Below are positions 7,895-17,300 of a DNA stretch of 27,565 nt, piece after piece. Within the stretch, counting starts at the first letter, position 1, and the number at the start of each line of letters is the position of its first letter. A program made the translations under genes and the position numbers. Origin of the DNA: Gammaproteobacteria bacterium (lineage in GTDB: Bacteria; Pseudomonadota; Gammaproteobacteria; UBA6429; Thiohalophilaceae); NCBI GenBank assembly GCA_029882235.1, contig JAOULB010000001.1, forward strand, positions 1 to 27,565, written 5' to 3'. The notes beneath the pieces are model-generated. The model had not been told where the DNA came from. It worked only from the letters and a program-made list of their open reading frames with translations, and did not search any database.

Positions 7895-8560
7895 CTATAA
7901 ATCCAGCACCTTCTCTACATCTAGAAATTTGCGCAAGTCCTGTCTGATCTCCTGCCAGCGAAAACGTACCGAGTTCAGCACAATATCTTCATCCATCTGT
8001 TTGTACTCATCGACCACAGGGGCCCACTCGACCAGAGCCGTGGGGCTATGTGAAAAGGCCTGCTCATCGTCTGTCACCGCGGACCAGTCGGTCATGGCAA
8101 GACGCTGTCGGACATGATCGGCGCTCTGTGAAAACTTTTCGCCCGCATCACTGGGTATACCCGTCTCTTGTAGAATTTCATCAAGCAACTGCTGCATGAT
8201 CTCGACAATGTTGCCCTTGTCTGACTGTGGATGCCGTTGCAATAATCCACCCGCATAAACAGTCAGATCAGACAAACAGGCCAACCAGACCTGCCACTTG
8301 GCAATATTGATGGAGTTAACAAAGAAATCATCATCAAACAATTCTGGATAACGCATACCCGCGCGGGTACGCAAGTAACCATACAGCGATGTCTGTGCAA
8401 CAAAACTGGCACGTGTCTGGATAAATTCTTTCAGTCCCGCTCGGTCGGTAATGGCTTGCTGGCGTCGTAGACGAGAAAAATTAAAATATTCTCGCAGCAG
8501 CGACCATAGTGCAGCCGGGTTGAGCAGGACATCAATGAGGCGTCGAGGCGTCGAGTCCAT
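7895..8560 (-). CDS. uncharacterised soluble protein downstream of chpC
   Basis: I cannot name a function for this 221-residue protein. It is soluble, largely helical and tryptophan-rich, without signal peptide or membrane segment. The block TRASFVAQTSLYGYLRTRAGMRYPELFDDDFF (in two parts, about residues 48-80) looks like a conserved core of a widespread hypothetical family, and INIAKWQVWLACLSDLTVYAGG follows it. The C-terminal half is acidic and ends with VRFRWQEIRQDLRKFLDVEKVL, a likely helix. It follows chpC on the same strand after a 68-base gap with no terminator, so it may be the last gene of the Pil-Chp transcript. Its stop is two bases from the stop of the convergent exonuclease/DUF294 gene. 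Either neighbour could be its functional partner. Confidence 0.75.
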   Translation of the reverse strand: MDSTPRRLIDVLLNPAALWSLLREYFNFSRLRRQQAITDRAGLKEFIQTRASFVAQTSLYGYLRTRAGMRYPELFDDDFFVNSINIAKWQVWLACLSDLTVYAGGLLQRHPQSDKGNIVEIMQQLLDEILQETGIPSDAGEKFSQSADHVRQRLAMTDWSAVTDDEQAFSHSPTALVEWAPVVDEYKQMDEDIVLNSVRFRWQEIRQDLRKFLDVEKVLDL

Positions 8561-8628
8561 GATCTGATGTTATCAGTGTTGATTGTAACGACTTGAATCA
8601 GTCAAGGATTTATTGCCCTTTAGAGTAG

Positions 8629-9123
8629 CTATAGCAACAAACTCTTTTCCAGCTCATCAATGTCGGGAATGGCTGCTGGTTCGCCATTGACCAGCACGTG
8701 CTCTTTGATAAAACGGCCATTAGTATCACCGCTTGAGTTTGGAATAATATTTTTTTCCTGCACAACCTGAAGATGTGGAATACCCTGCGTCAGCATACCG
8801 ATGTAGGGCAGCTTGGAATTACCATTGAGTGTATTCAGAATGGCGATTCGACTCCCCTTGCGTGCTCTGGTACTACTTTCTAACCCGGCGGCTATTTCAA
8901 AAGAGATGACTGGTACACGATAATCACGCCAGCCGATTCGGCCGATGACCCATTCTTGTGAATCATTGCCTGATTCTGGTTCCTGATAACCAATCACTTC
9001 TGCAATAGAGGCATTTGGTAAGAGTAGAATTTCATTGGTGATAGGGATCATCAGGCAATGGATGGTCGTCAAACGACCTTCCGGGAGCATGCCTTTACCT
9101 TTTAGATACGTAATGTCTGCCAT
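8629..9123 (-). CDS. chpC: CheW-like adaptor ChpC
   Basis: This 164-residue protein is a single CheW-like domain. Beta-strand segments TTIHCLMIPITNEILLLPNASIAEVI (two parts, about residues 19-44), VIGRIGWRDYRVPVISFE (about residues 59-76) and SRIAILNTL followed by YIGMLTQGIPHLQVV are in the family's usual order. CheW proteins couple chemoreceptors to a CheA kinase. In Pseudomonas, ChpC is the second adaptor of the Pil-Chp system beside PilI. Its ATG follows the chpB stop codon with no gap, indicating translational coupling. Position as the last recognised gene of the cluster matches the known order. ChpD and ChpE homologues, which follow chpC in Pseudomonas, are not present here. Confidence 0.9.
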   Translation of the reverse strand: MADITYLKGKGMLPEGRLTTIHCLMIPITNEILLLPNASIAEVIGYQEPESGNDSQEWVIGRIGWRDYRVPVISFEIAAGLESSTRARKGSRIAILNTLNGNSKLPYIGMLTQGIPHLQVVQEKNIIPNSSGDTNGRFIKEHVLVNGEPAAIPDIDELEKSLLL

Positions 9124-10143
9124 TTATGTTTCCAGCTCTGTTGTCATCAGATGATCGTTCAGGTGTTTCGCCAGTATCTCTGGTGGTGCCGAATATTCTA
9201 CTACACCCGTCGCTCTAACATTATCCGGCATACTGCTAATTACGCAACTAGCCGCATCCTGTGCCCAGATTTTTCCACCGTACTGGTGCATGACCTGACA
9301 GCCCTTTTTGCCGTCATCACACATGCCACTAAGAATAATCGCACCCGCCCGTTCTTTATAGCGCCTGGCAATAGTGCTCACAACCTGATCAATACAGGGT
9401 GTGTACGGACTTTCATATTCCAGCGGCGATAATTGTACCGCACCAATAGGATTGATACTGATCTCTTCTGTCACTGGAGCCAGTATGACCTGACCATGGT
9501 GGAGTACATGACCATCCACAGCGGGCAATACTTCAAAATCTGTCGCCTGATTGAGTTGCTCCGCCAGCAGGGTGACAAAGTTAGCCCCCAAATGTTGCAC
9601 TAGAATAAAGGCAACGGGTAGGTCTTCGGGCAGGTTCTTGAGGAATTTTTTAATCGCCTCCGGACCACCCAGGGAAGAACCGATGACCCAGACATGTTTG
9701 GCCAGTTCGCCGTTGAGTCGTTTTTCAATATAACCGGCAGGGATTTCTTCAACCAGACTTTCATAACTGCGGTCAAACTGGGTTTTATCGGTTATGCCGC
9801 GGCCAGTGAGCGCTGCAATTTTGCGCATTAACTTACCATACCAGCGTGCCAGTACAGCGGGTTCGTTTAAAGTAAGTGCAGTGACATCATTAAACAGGAT
9901 GGGAATGTCGATCTCTTCAATCAGGTCATCGACCAGCTGTTCATCGTGATCATCATCATGCATATCAAGCAACATGACGTCGACCTTCAGACGTTTGACC
10001 TTATCGATAAAGGCATGGCTGAGGGGATCATTAATCACTACGCTCAGGCCATTGGCCTCCATGGCCAGACGCAAGTAAGCACGCTGCGAATGCTTACTGG
10101 AAGCAATCGCGATATTAATATTATTGAATTCCTTTTTAGACAT
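9124..10143 (-). CDS. chpB: CheB-type methylesterase ChpB with degenerate receiver
   Basis: This 339-residue protein ends in a CheB methylesterase domain (about residues 148-335) that should remove methyl groups from PilJ glutamates. The catalytic triad is visible as Ser157 (IGSSLGG), His184 (VQHLG) and Asp277 (GMCDDG). The N-terminal 120 residues have a receiver-like fold with Asp60 (VMLLDMHDD) at the phosphorylation position. The acidic pair normally found after strand one is replaced by Ser-Ser (IAIASSKHSQRAYL), so metal binding and phosphorylation are doubtful. A 94-base gap separates it from chpA; chpC abuts it. Being in the Pil-Chp order and paired with PilK supports the role. Activity may be controlled by something other than phosphotransfer. 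Confidence 0.92.
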   Translation of the reverse strand: MSKKEFNNINIAIASSKHSQRAYLRLAMEANGLSVVINDPLSHAFIDKVKRLKVDVMLLDMHDDDHDEQLVDDLIEEIDIPILFNDVTALTLNEPAVLARWYGKLMRKIAALTGRGITDKTQFDRSYESLVEEIPAGYIEKRLNGELAKHVWVIGSSLGGPEAIKKFLKNLPEDLPVAFILVQHLGANFVTLLAEQLNQATDFEVLPAVDGHVLHHGQVILAPVTEEISINPIGAVQLSPLEYESPYTPCIDQVVSTIARRYKERAGAIILSGMCDDGKKGCQVMHQYGGKIWAQDAASCVISSMPDNVRATGVVEYSAPPEILAKHLNDHLMTTELET

Positions 10144-10237
10144 GTTCCAGTCGTTATTTAATACGTCAGATGAACGGGCTTACATTATGCCAAAATTAAC
10201 CAAAACACATTCGGCCTGTTCACAAAAAAATAAACCG

Positions 10238-13200
10238 TCAGGTAGGCTGCAATAGTCCCTGAATATGTTCGAGTAACTCAGCTTCGTTGTAGGGTTTGCC
10301 CAGATAGAAATTCACACCGATAGACATAGCACGATCGCGGTGCTTCTGACCGGTACGAGACGTGATCATGATAATCGGAATGTGTTTTAACTGATCATCA
10401 TTGCGAATATTCGTCGCCAGCTCAAAACCATCCATACGTGGCATCTCGACGTCGAGGAGAATCACATCAGGGTGCACTTCCTGCAATTGCGATAGCGCAT
10501 CGACACCATCTTTCGCCGAAGTTGAACGATAGTCGTTGCGTTCCAGCAACCGGGTGGTCACTTTACGCACGGTAATCGAGTCATCCACCACCATAACCAG
10601 TGGCTTCTCAGCAACTGGCTGTTCAATAACAGCTTCAACAGGTTCAGCTGGATACAATTCAGCAGTCTGAGCAACACGACGAACGAGTACACCCAGGTCA
10701 ATAATCAGCACGACACTACCGTCACCCATAATGGTGGCACCAGAAATACCCTGCATGGTACTCAGCTGTGCTCCGACGGGTTTGACCACGACTTCACGAC
10801 TGCCAATCAGGTTATCAACCTGGATTGCCGCACGGAACTCACCACTGCGTACAATCAGTAAAGGTATTTTGCCACGGTCACGTGGAATATAGCGCTTGCT
10901 GATGCCCATGGTTTCCCCCAGATGGATGAAGGGGTAGTCCTGACCAACCCAGTGATAGACTGGATTCTCAGCGGCATAGATTTCTTCCAGTTGTGTGGTA
11001 TCAACGCGTTCGACACCTTCAACACTCAATAATGGGATAGCATAGGTGTCTTCACTCACATTCACCATCAGCGCACGCGTCACGGACAGCGTCAGCGGCA
11101 GACTAACGGTAAACATCGTACCTACGCCCTGCTCGGTATTAATGTTTAGAATACCGCCAAGCTGTTTGATCTCACTATTAACCACATCCATACCTACGCC
11201 GCGACCAGAAATCTGGGTCACTTCATCGGCAGTACTAAAGCCGGATTCCATAATCATTTCCAGCAAGGTCTCTTTAGTGACATTCGCACCAGGCTTGATC
11301 ATGCCCTTGGCAATTGCCTTGCTCTGAATCGCATCAAGATCAATACCCTGACCATCATCTGTCAGCTTGATGACAATATCGGCACCTTCACGACTAATGC
11401 TCAGATCAATCTGACCGGTTTCTTCTTTGCCGGTATTGCGGCGAGTTTCTGAATCTTCCAGACCATGGGCTACGGCATTACGCAGCATATGTTCGAGTGC
11501 CGGCAGCATGCGTTCAAGCACGGTACGATCCATTTCACTATCGGCACCATGTAGATGCAACTCGGCAAACTTACCAAGCTCTTCTGCAGTCTGACGAACA
11601 ATACGACGCAGGCGACTGGTCTGGCTTGAGAAGGGCACCATGCGGGTACGCATCAGGCCTTCCTGCAGTTCGGTATTCACACGTGACTGCTGAACTAATA
11701 AGGTTTCTGACTCACGTGTCAGGTTACCCAGAATGCCACGTAAGCTATCAAGGTCATTCAAACTTTCCAGCATACCGCGAGAAAGTTGCTGCATCTGGGT
11801 AAAGCGGTCAAATTCAAGTGGATCAAAATCTTCCTGCGTAGCACTCAGTGATTCCTCGGCACGGTATTGAATCTGTGCTTCTGCTTCCATTTCAAATTTA
11901 CGCAGCTGATCACGTAAACGACTGACGGTTTCATCAAGCTCGGTCAGGTTATATCGGAAGGCATTGGTCTGTTGCTCCATGCGTGAGCGATAAATACTTA
12001 CCTCTCCAGCGAAATTAACCAGGTTATCCAGCAGATCAGAACGCACGCGCACCAGCTCACGTTTTTCCTTTTTCTCTGGCATGGTCTGCTGCGGAGATGT
12101 GAGCTGTTGACTCTTAATTGGCTTCAGGCTGGTTAAGGGCACCACATTATCGGATGTCAGCGTTGGTACATTTTCTTCTGCAACAATAGGCTCGCTACTT
12201 TCAGCAACAGGCTCAAGCTGAATGTCTTCAACATCCATGAAAGAATCATCAGGGATGTGCTGAGCATGAATTGCTTCTTCCTCTTCCTCATCATCGAAAG
12301 AAACTTCATGTCCAATAATGCCCGCAACGACCGCAATCAGGTCTTTCGCAGGTGTCAGCTTCTGTCTGTTTTTTAGCTGATCCAGTAAATGCACCAGTCT
12401 ATCCTGTGTGCGCAGCATGACATCATGAATCTCTTCACTGGGTTCAAGCTGTCCTTCAGCAATCGCAGTCAGCATCGATTCAATACTATGACTTAAATCA
12501 CCAATCGCGGTCACACCCGCCATGCGTGCCCCACCTTTCAGGGTGTGCAATTGTCGCTGCAAGGCTTCAAGGTGATCGGCATTGGCCAAATCGTCACCCC
12601 AGCGATGCAGGACCTGATCGCTGTCTTCCAGAATTTCGCTACCTTCTTCAAGGAAGATTTCCAGCAGTTCATCGTCATAGCTGTCATCAGCCTGTAGGCT
12701 TTGTGATGAACTCTGACTAAGATCAAACTGACTACTTGGTTCATTACTGGTTTCAACCTGCAGCCTCTGCAGACCTGAATCAGTAGGTTCAATATTGACG
12801 AGACTCCCACCAAGTGAAACTTCCATATCCTGAATTCCCTGCAATAGATCATCATGTTCAGGAATCGGGATGCCAGGATTATCAAGCATATCAACAGTCT
12901 GTTGAACAAAGGACATGCTTTGCTCAACAAGTTCGAGCAACTCATCCGTAACATCATTGCTTTCAGCAGCAAACACATCGGCAACTTTTTCCAGTCGGCT
13001 GCATATTGATGCCAGTCCAGGCAAACCTGCTGTGCGTGAGCTGCCGGTTAAGGTATGCAATGCACGAATTAACTTTTGATTTGCGGATTTATCAGTGTCT
13101 GCACGCCAGTCATCTACATACTCTCTCAGCGCATTCAGGTGATTGGCCGCCTCTTTACGATAGATATCACGTAAGACTTCGTCTATATCGGGTATCGTCG

Positions 13201-16200
13201 GAGCGCTTTCCTTAAATGGAGTATCACCCTTATCAACTGGTGGCGCAGCTATTTCGATTGACGCATTAATGGGTGCACCCTGACTAATCGCATCTGCCTG
13301 TTCCATCAGATTGAAGATTTCCTGGCTTGCACCTTCACCTGTTTTAAACATATCAAACAGACTGGGTAGAGTCAGACGGGCCTGTTCCAGCAGATTGAAG
13401 ATTGTTTGATCAGCTTCGATGGTATGGTCAATCACGCGGTTGAGCATATTCTCAAAGGCCCAGGCAAACTCACCCACTTCACTGGCACCGACGAGTCGAC
13501 CACTTCCTTTTAAGGTATGGAATGAACGGCGCAATTCTTTCAGTATTGCCTCATCAGAGGGATCTGACTGCCATGCAGGCAAACGTACTGAAATATTACC
13601 AAACTCTTCTTCTGCTTCTTCAAGAAATATTTCGATAATTTCATTATCGATTTCCTCTGGCACATCTTTTTTCTTTATGACAGGTGCAGGTGTTGGAGTA
13701 AGCTTTGCTGCTGTATTCAAAGGAATAACATTGCTTGCTGGAAGCACTGGTTCTTCTGGCAGAACTTCCATTAAGGTATCAATACCAAACTTCAAGCTAC
13801 TTTTTATTTCTTCATTAAATTCGGTTTCGCCCTTGTTGACCGTTTTAATCAGGGATGCCATATCATTGGCAACCTTGGCCACTTCTTCCTGCCCACTTAG
13901 CTTGGCCTGCTTCTTGATGTTGGTCACTTCTTTACGAAATGCCCTGGTCAGGTCTTTATCAGAAACATCTTCAGACCAGGCTTCAAGACGATCATTCAGT
14001 ACCGGAATGTCCTGAACCGATAAGGATGGTGCTGGACGGACTACCTCTGGCTCAGTTAGTTTGTCTTTTTCAACCAGGTCGATAACACTTTCATCGAACT
14101 CAATTTCCTGAGTGACATTATTAAAATCAAACTCTGGCTCTTCAGTTACAGCGATTTCGTTGCTGGACTCAAGCTCCATTTCACCAAAGTCGATCTCCAT
14201 GGTGTTACGAGAGAGTTCTGAGGGTTCAGCGACCAGCTCTATTTCTTCGTGGAAATCGAGGTCGCTGGTATCAAGTTCGATTTCCTGAGTGGGGTTTTCT
14301 TCTGGTTCACTCAGACTAAGTTCTTTTTCAAGCTCGGCAGTGAGTTCATCCTCGAAGCCCTGACCATCTCCAATATCGAGCTGGCTGGCATCGAATTCTA
14401 TTTCCTGGGTATCACTTGTTGTGCCGTTAATATCATCCAGCGAGATACCTTTTGCTTCTAGCTCATTTTCAAAATCTTCCAGAGAAATTTCAGCCGTCGA
14501 CATGTCTGCAGCATCGAGTTCAATTTCTCCCGTTTCCGTACCGGGTGCACCGATATCAATCATGGTGTCGTCATCTTCGCTTAAATCAGATGACTCCAAC
14601 ATAACATCGTTAATGGCTAGATCATTCTGAGTCTCATCATCTTGCTGTTGTGCATCGATGACGCCACTGCTGAGTTCCTGAATATGATCACCAAAACCAA
14701 TCTGTGCCAGACGTTGTTCGGCCACTTCAAGAATGGCATTTGGATTGCCCCACTGACCCGCAACGGAGTCCATATAATATTCAATACTACTGAGGGCATC
14801 GGCAAGGGCGTCGGTTGAAGCCGGATCGGGGGCACGTGTGGCATTAATCATTTCCTGCTGCACATAGGCGCGGCAGGTATCGACCAGTTGTGCGGGTCGT
14901 TCCAGATGTAAAATTTCAAAACTGCCACGAATCTGATCCAGCCAGTCAGGCACATCACTAATTAAACTAAGATTGCGGGGTGCTTCAAGGAACTGGCTCA
15001 TAGCCTCTTTGACTTTGCCCATATTATCACGGGCTTCGTTCATGACTGTTTTTAACAGCGCCTGTTGTTCTGCGTTTTTCAGTTTTTCTTCATTTACTGC
15101 AATACTGGTGGAAGACTCACTACTTGAAATCGCAGCCGTCGGCCCATGTAACATGGATTCAATCGATAGCAACTCATGTGCAACATCCATTAACTGGTTT
15201 TCGTCAACCGGTTCACGGCCTTCAGCAAAGGCTCTTAGCTGATCAACCTGTTCCATGACCGTCTGACGCTGTTTACCAAAGCCCAGCATACCCAGTGTAT
15301 CCGCTGTTTGATTCAGACTTTCGCACAGGGGAGTTAAACTTTTCGGATCTCGTTCATCCGAGCGAACGAATACATCCAGGTTGTCTTTAACTTGAACCAG
15401 GTTTTCCAGTAGTACAGCAGATACGGTTTGTAGTAGCTCTGCATTGGGGCCGGTTAGATCGGCACGGGCACGTTCGAGCGTGGCCTCATCGGGCAGAGCA
15501 TCGGCCAGTTTAAATGCCTCTTTGAGTTTATGAACACGTTCACCTTCGGTTGAAGAACTGGCGACATAGTATAAAAGATTTTTTTCAAGTTCCTGCGGGG
15601 GTTCTCTGGTCAGTACTGACTCACCCTGATCAATAATCTTTTTAATCTGGCGATCAAGCTGACCCATTAGTAATTTCACTGCAACACTGGCTTCGATTCC
15701 ACCTTCACGTAAGGCTTCAATCACACCACTGGCAGACCAGAGTACGCGGTTAACTTCCTGGTCATTTGCTGCATAACGAAGCTTTTCAATTACTTTATCA
15801 AGCTTGCGTAAACCACCTTTGCTATCACGGTCGCGGTACCAGTCGAGCAGGCCAAGGTGATAAGTATGACGCAGTTTTCTCGCCAGGCTGGGTAAGTCTT
15901 CATCGCTGTTATGTTCATCAGTGTCTGGAACAGTAACATCAAGGTCAGGGGTAAATAAGGCACTTTCAGTGAGTAATGGCGCCTTACGCGCTGCACGTAA
16001 ATCATTCAGCAGAGGTAACAGCACCATCGGAATATCTTTATGGCCAGACTGCAGACGTTCAAGATAATCTGGCAACTGCCACATCGCACGCATCATGACT
16101 TCATAGATGTCATCACGCCCTTCAATTTCATTTGTTGCCAGACTCTGAGTTAGATTCTCTAGCTCTTCAGATAACATGGCCGCGCCATAGAGTTCAACCA

Positions 16201-16378
16201 TTTGCAGGGTACCGCGAACCTGATGCAAATAATTCGCAACCTGCTGTAATTGTGTACCGCTATCGGGGGCTTCTACATGCAGCTCTAGTGCCGTACGTGC
16301 CTGCTTTAAGGTCTCATCAATTTCTGATTTGACCCATTGCAGTGTATTCAGATCGACCTGACTATTATCCGCAATCAT
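10238..16378 (-). CDS. chpA: ChpA/PilL hybrid chemotaxis histidine kinase of the type IV pilus system
   Basis: This 2046-residue CheA-type kinase is the hub of the Pil-Chp pathway. An N-terminal Hpt-like domain has His52 (LHQVRGTLQM). A FimL-like region follows (about residues 150-560) with degenerate Hpt segments such as WLDQIRGSFEIL near residue 480, where Asp replaces His. An acidic low-complexity repeat region spans about residues 610-770. Three canonical Hpt domains carry His954 (HTLKGSGRL), His1108 (HTLTGSSRT) and His1278 (HTLKGGARM). A CheA dimerisation/kinase core (about residues 1437-1740) contains RNAVAHGLED, DDGQGID and GRGVGMDVV. A CheW-like domain follows, then a C-terminal receiver with Asp1976 (ILLDVEMPRMDG). 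The start overlaps the pilK stop by four bases. Pseudomonas ChpA is longer (about 2470 residues) with more Hpt-type domains. Output is expected to be phosphorylation of PilG and PilH. Confidence 0.95.
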   Translation of the reverse strand: MIADNSQVDLNTLQWVKSEIDETLKQARTALELHVEAPDSGTQLQQVANYLHQVRGTLQMVELYGAAMLSEELENLTQSLATNEIEGRDDIYEVMMRAMWQLPDYLERLQSGHKDIPMVLLPLLNDLRAARKAPLLTESALFTPDLDVTVPDTDEHNSDEDLPSLARKLRHTYHLGLLDWYRDRDSKGGLRKLDKVIEKLRYAANDQEVNRVLWSASGVIEALREGGIEASVAVKLLMGQLDRQIKKIIDQGESVLTREPPQELEKNLLYYVASSSTEGERVHKLKEAFKLADALPDEATLERARADLTGPNAELLQTVSAVLLENLVQVKDNLDVFVRSDERDPKSLTPLCESLNQTADTLGMLGFGKQRQTVMEQVDQLRAFAEGREPVDENQLMDVAHELLSIESMLHGPTAAISSSESSTSIAVNEEKLKNAEQQALLKTVMNEARDNMGKVKEAMSQFLEAPRNLSLISDVPDWLDQIRGSFEILHLERPAQLVDTCRAYVQQEMINATRAPDPASTDALADALSSIEYYMDSVAGQWGNPNAILEVAEQRLAQIGFGDHIQELSSGVIDAQQQDDETQNDLAINDVMLESSDLSEDDDTMIDIGAPGTETGEIELDAADMSTAEISLEDFENELEAKGISLDDINGTTSDTQEIEFDASQLDIGDGQGFEDELTAELEKELSLSEPEENPTQEIELDTSDLDFHEEIELVAEPSELSRNTMEIDFGEMELESSNEIAVTEEPEFDFNNVTQEIEFDESVIDLVEKDKLTEPEVVRPAPSLSVQDIPVLNDRLEAWSEDVSDKDLTRAFRKEVTNIKKQAKLSGQEEVAKVANDMASLIKTVNKGETEFNEEIKSSLKFGIDTLMEVLPEEPVLPASNVIPLNTAAKLTPTPAPVIKKKDVPEEIDNEIIEIFLEEAEEEFGNISVRLPAWQSDPSDEAILKELRRSFHTLKGSGRLVGASEVGEFAWAFENMLNRVIDHTIEADQTIFNLLEQARLTLPSLFDMFKTGEGASQEIFNLMEQADAISQGAPINASIEIAAPPVDKGDTPFKESAPTIPDIDEVLRDIYRKEAANHLNALREYVDDWRADTDKSANQKLIRALHTLTGSSRTAGLPGLASICSRLEKVADVFAAESNDVTDELLELVEQSMSFVQQTVDMLDNPGIPIPEHDDLLQGIQDMEVSLGGSLVNIEPTDSGLQRLQVETSNEPSSQFDLSQSSSQSLQADDSYDDELLEIFLEEGSEILEDSDQVLHRWGDDLANADHLEALQRQLHTLKGGARMAGVTAIGDLSHSIESMLTAIAEGQLEPSEEIHDVMLRTQDRLVHLLDQLKNRQKLTPAKDLIAVVAGIIGHEVSFDDEEEEEAIHAQHIPDDSFMDVEDIQLEPVAESSEPIVAEENVPTLTSDNVVPLTSLKPIKSQQLTSPQQTMPEKKEKRELVRVRSDLLDNLVNFAGEVSIYRSRMEQQTNAFRYNLTELDETVSRLRDQLRKFEMEAEAQIQYRAEESLSATQEDFDPLEFDRFTQMQQLSRGMLESLNDLDSLRGILGNLTRESETLLVQQSRVNTELQEGLMRTRMVPFSSQTSRLRRIVRQTAEELGKFAELHLHGADSEMDRTVLERMLPALEHMLRNAVAHGLEDSETRRNTGKEETGQIDLSISREGADIVIKLTDDGQGIDLDAIQSKAIAKGMIKPGANVTKETLLEMIMESGFSTADEVTQISGRGVGMDVVNSEIKQLGGILNINTEQGVGTMFTVSLPLTLSVTRALMVNVSEDTYAIPLLSVEGVERVDTTQLEEIYAAENPVYHWVGQDYPFIHLGETMGISKRYIPRDRGKIPLLIVRSGEFRAAIQVDNLIGSREVVVKPVGAQLSTMQGISGATIMGDGSVVLIIDLGVLVRRVAQTAELYPAEPVEAVIEQPVAEKPLVMVVDDSITVRKVTTRLLERNDYRSTSAKDGVDALSQLQEVHPDVILLDVEMPRMDGFELATNIRNDDQLKHIPIIMITSRTGQKHRDRAMSIGVNFYLGKPYNEAELLEHIQGLLQPT
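14085..14530 (-). repeat. degenerate acidic repeat array inside chpA
   Basis: Five copies of a motif close to T-x-E-I-[ED]-[FL]-[DG] occur in the encoded protein: TGEIELD, TQEIEFD, TQEIELD, TMEIDFG and TQEIEFD. The anchoring position falls at residues 622, 663, 703, 730 and 762, so spacings are 41, 40, 27 and 32. At DNA level three copies share the plus-strand string ATTTCCTG. Each motif is followed by a variable acidic stretch. The segment links the FimL-like region to the first canonical Hpt domain. Confidence 0.7.
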
Positions 16379-17274
16379 GATTGCTCACCTGCTGGTTCAT
16401 TAATGCGACGAAAGGCCAGTGTCGAAGGAAAATTCACGGTTTCGATTAATGGGTTACTCCAGTTAATAATTTCACCCGCACCCAACACCAGTAATCCACC
16501 TGGACGTAAATGTTTCACCAGGTGTTCAAGTATCGCAATGCGGCGTTCGCGTTTGAAGTAGATCAACAGGTTCTGGCAATAGATGATATCCATTTGCTCA
16601 GGGCGGGCATGCGCCAGCTTCATGACATTAAACTGGGCAAAGCTCACTTTCTGTCTTAACTCAGGTTTAACTTCTAATATATCTGCATCGAGCCGGTTGA
16701 TATAACGTTCTGCAAACTCTGCCGGGACATTGGTCGCACGATTATTACGATACTGACCACGTAAGGCCTTCGCTAATGAGCCAAGACTAATATCCGTTGC
16801 AGTTATTAAGAAGTTACGATCGAGACCTTCACGCTCAACATAATCATCCAGCAGCATGGCCAGGCTATAGGGCTCTTCACCCGTCGCACAACCGACACTC
16901 CAGATACGCAGGGCATCATCATTTGTGGCCAGATACTTTGGCAAGAAGGAGTCACTAATGAGTCGTAATGAAAACTCATCACGGAAGAAACGTGTTTCAT
17001 GTACCGTCAGGCGATCGACCAGCACTTCCCATTCCATATCGCCTTTTTTGCCCGACATGAGATACTGATAATATGTCTCATAGTCCTGACATTTCAGTTC
17101 ACGCATACGTGCACTGAGGCTGGTCAGCAAAAAGGATTTGCGCTCAGGCGGAAGACAGATACCCGTCCGTTTTTCCAGCAACTCGACCCACTGGCCGAAC
17201 TGATCGTCATTCATCGCCACCAATGGCGTTAAATGCCAGGACCGGTTATCCCCATTGTTTTGCGATATGGCCAT
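16375..17274 (-). CDS. pilK: CheR-type methyltransferase PilK
   Basis: This 299-residue protein is a CheR-family S-adenosylmethionine-dependent methyltransferase that should methylate glutamates on PilJ. The N-terminal helical domain (about residues 20-100) contains the family's ERKSFLLTSLSARMRELK and VDRLTVHETRFFRDE. The SAM-binding domain has IWSVGCATGEEPYSLAML (about residues 123-140), then FLITATDISLGSLAKA and later MDIIYCQNLLIYF and LRPGGLLVLG. Length and all motifs are normal for CheR. It lies 26 bases after pilJ and overlaps chpA by four bases (ATGA), so receptor, methyltransferase and kinase are produced together. The gene order is the same as in Pseudomonas. Confidence 0.95.
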   Translation of the reverse strand: MAISQNNGDNRSWHLTPLVAMNDDQFGQWVELLEKRTGICLPPERKSFLLTSLSARMRELKCQDYETYYQYLMSGKKGDMEWEVLVDRLTVHETRFFRDEFSLRLISDSFLPKYLATNDDALRIWSVGCATGEEPYSLAMLLDDYVEREGLDRNFLITATDISLGSLAKALRGQYRNNRATNVPAEFAERYINRLDADILEVKPELRQKVSFAQFNVMKLAHARPEQMDIIYCQNLLIYFKRERRIAILEHLVKHLRPGGLLVLGAGEIINWSNPLIETVNFPSTLAFRRINEPAGEQS

Positions 17275-17300
17275 TCCATTCTCGCTCTTGGTCAGACTGC

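Noticed and set aside
8561..8628. Terminator or promoter between chpC and the unknown gene
   Set aside because: Only a 4-bp GACT/AGTC stem and a lone TTGACT without a -10 at the proper distance are present.
10144..10237. Internal promoter before chpB (CATAAT on the minus strand)
   Set aside because: No acceptable -35 hexamer at 16-18 bases; it could be a chance match in AT-rich sequence.
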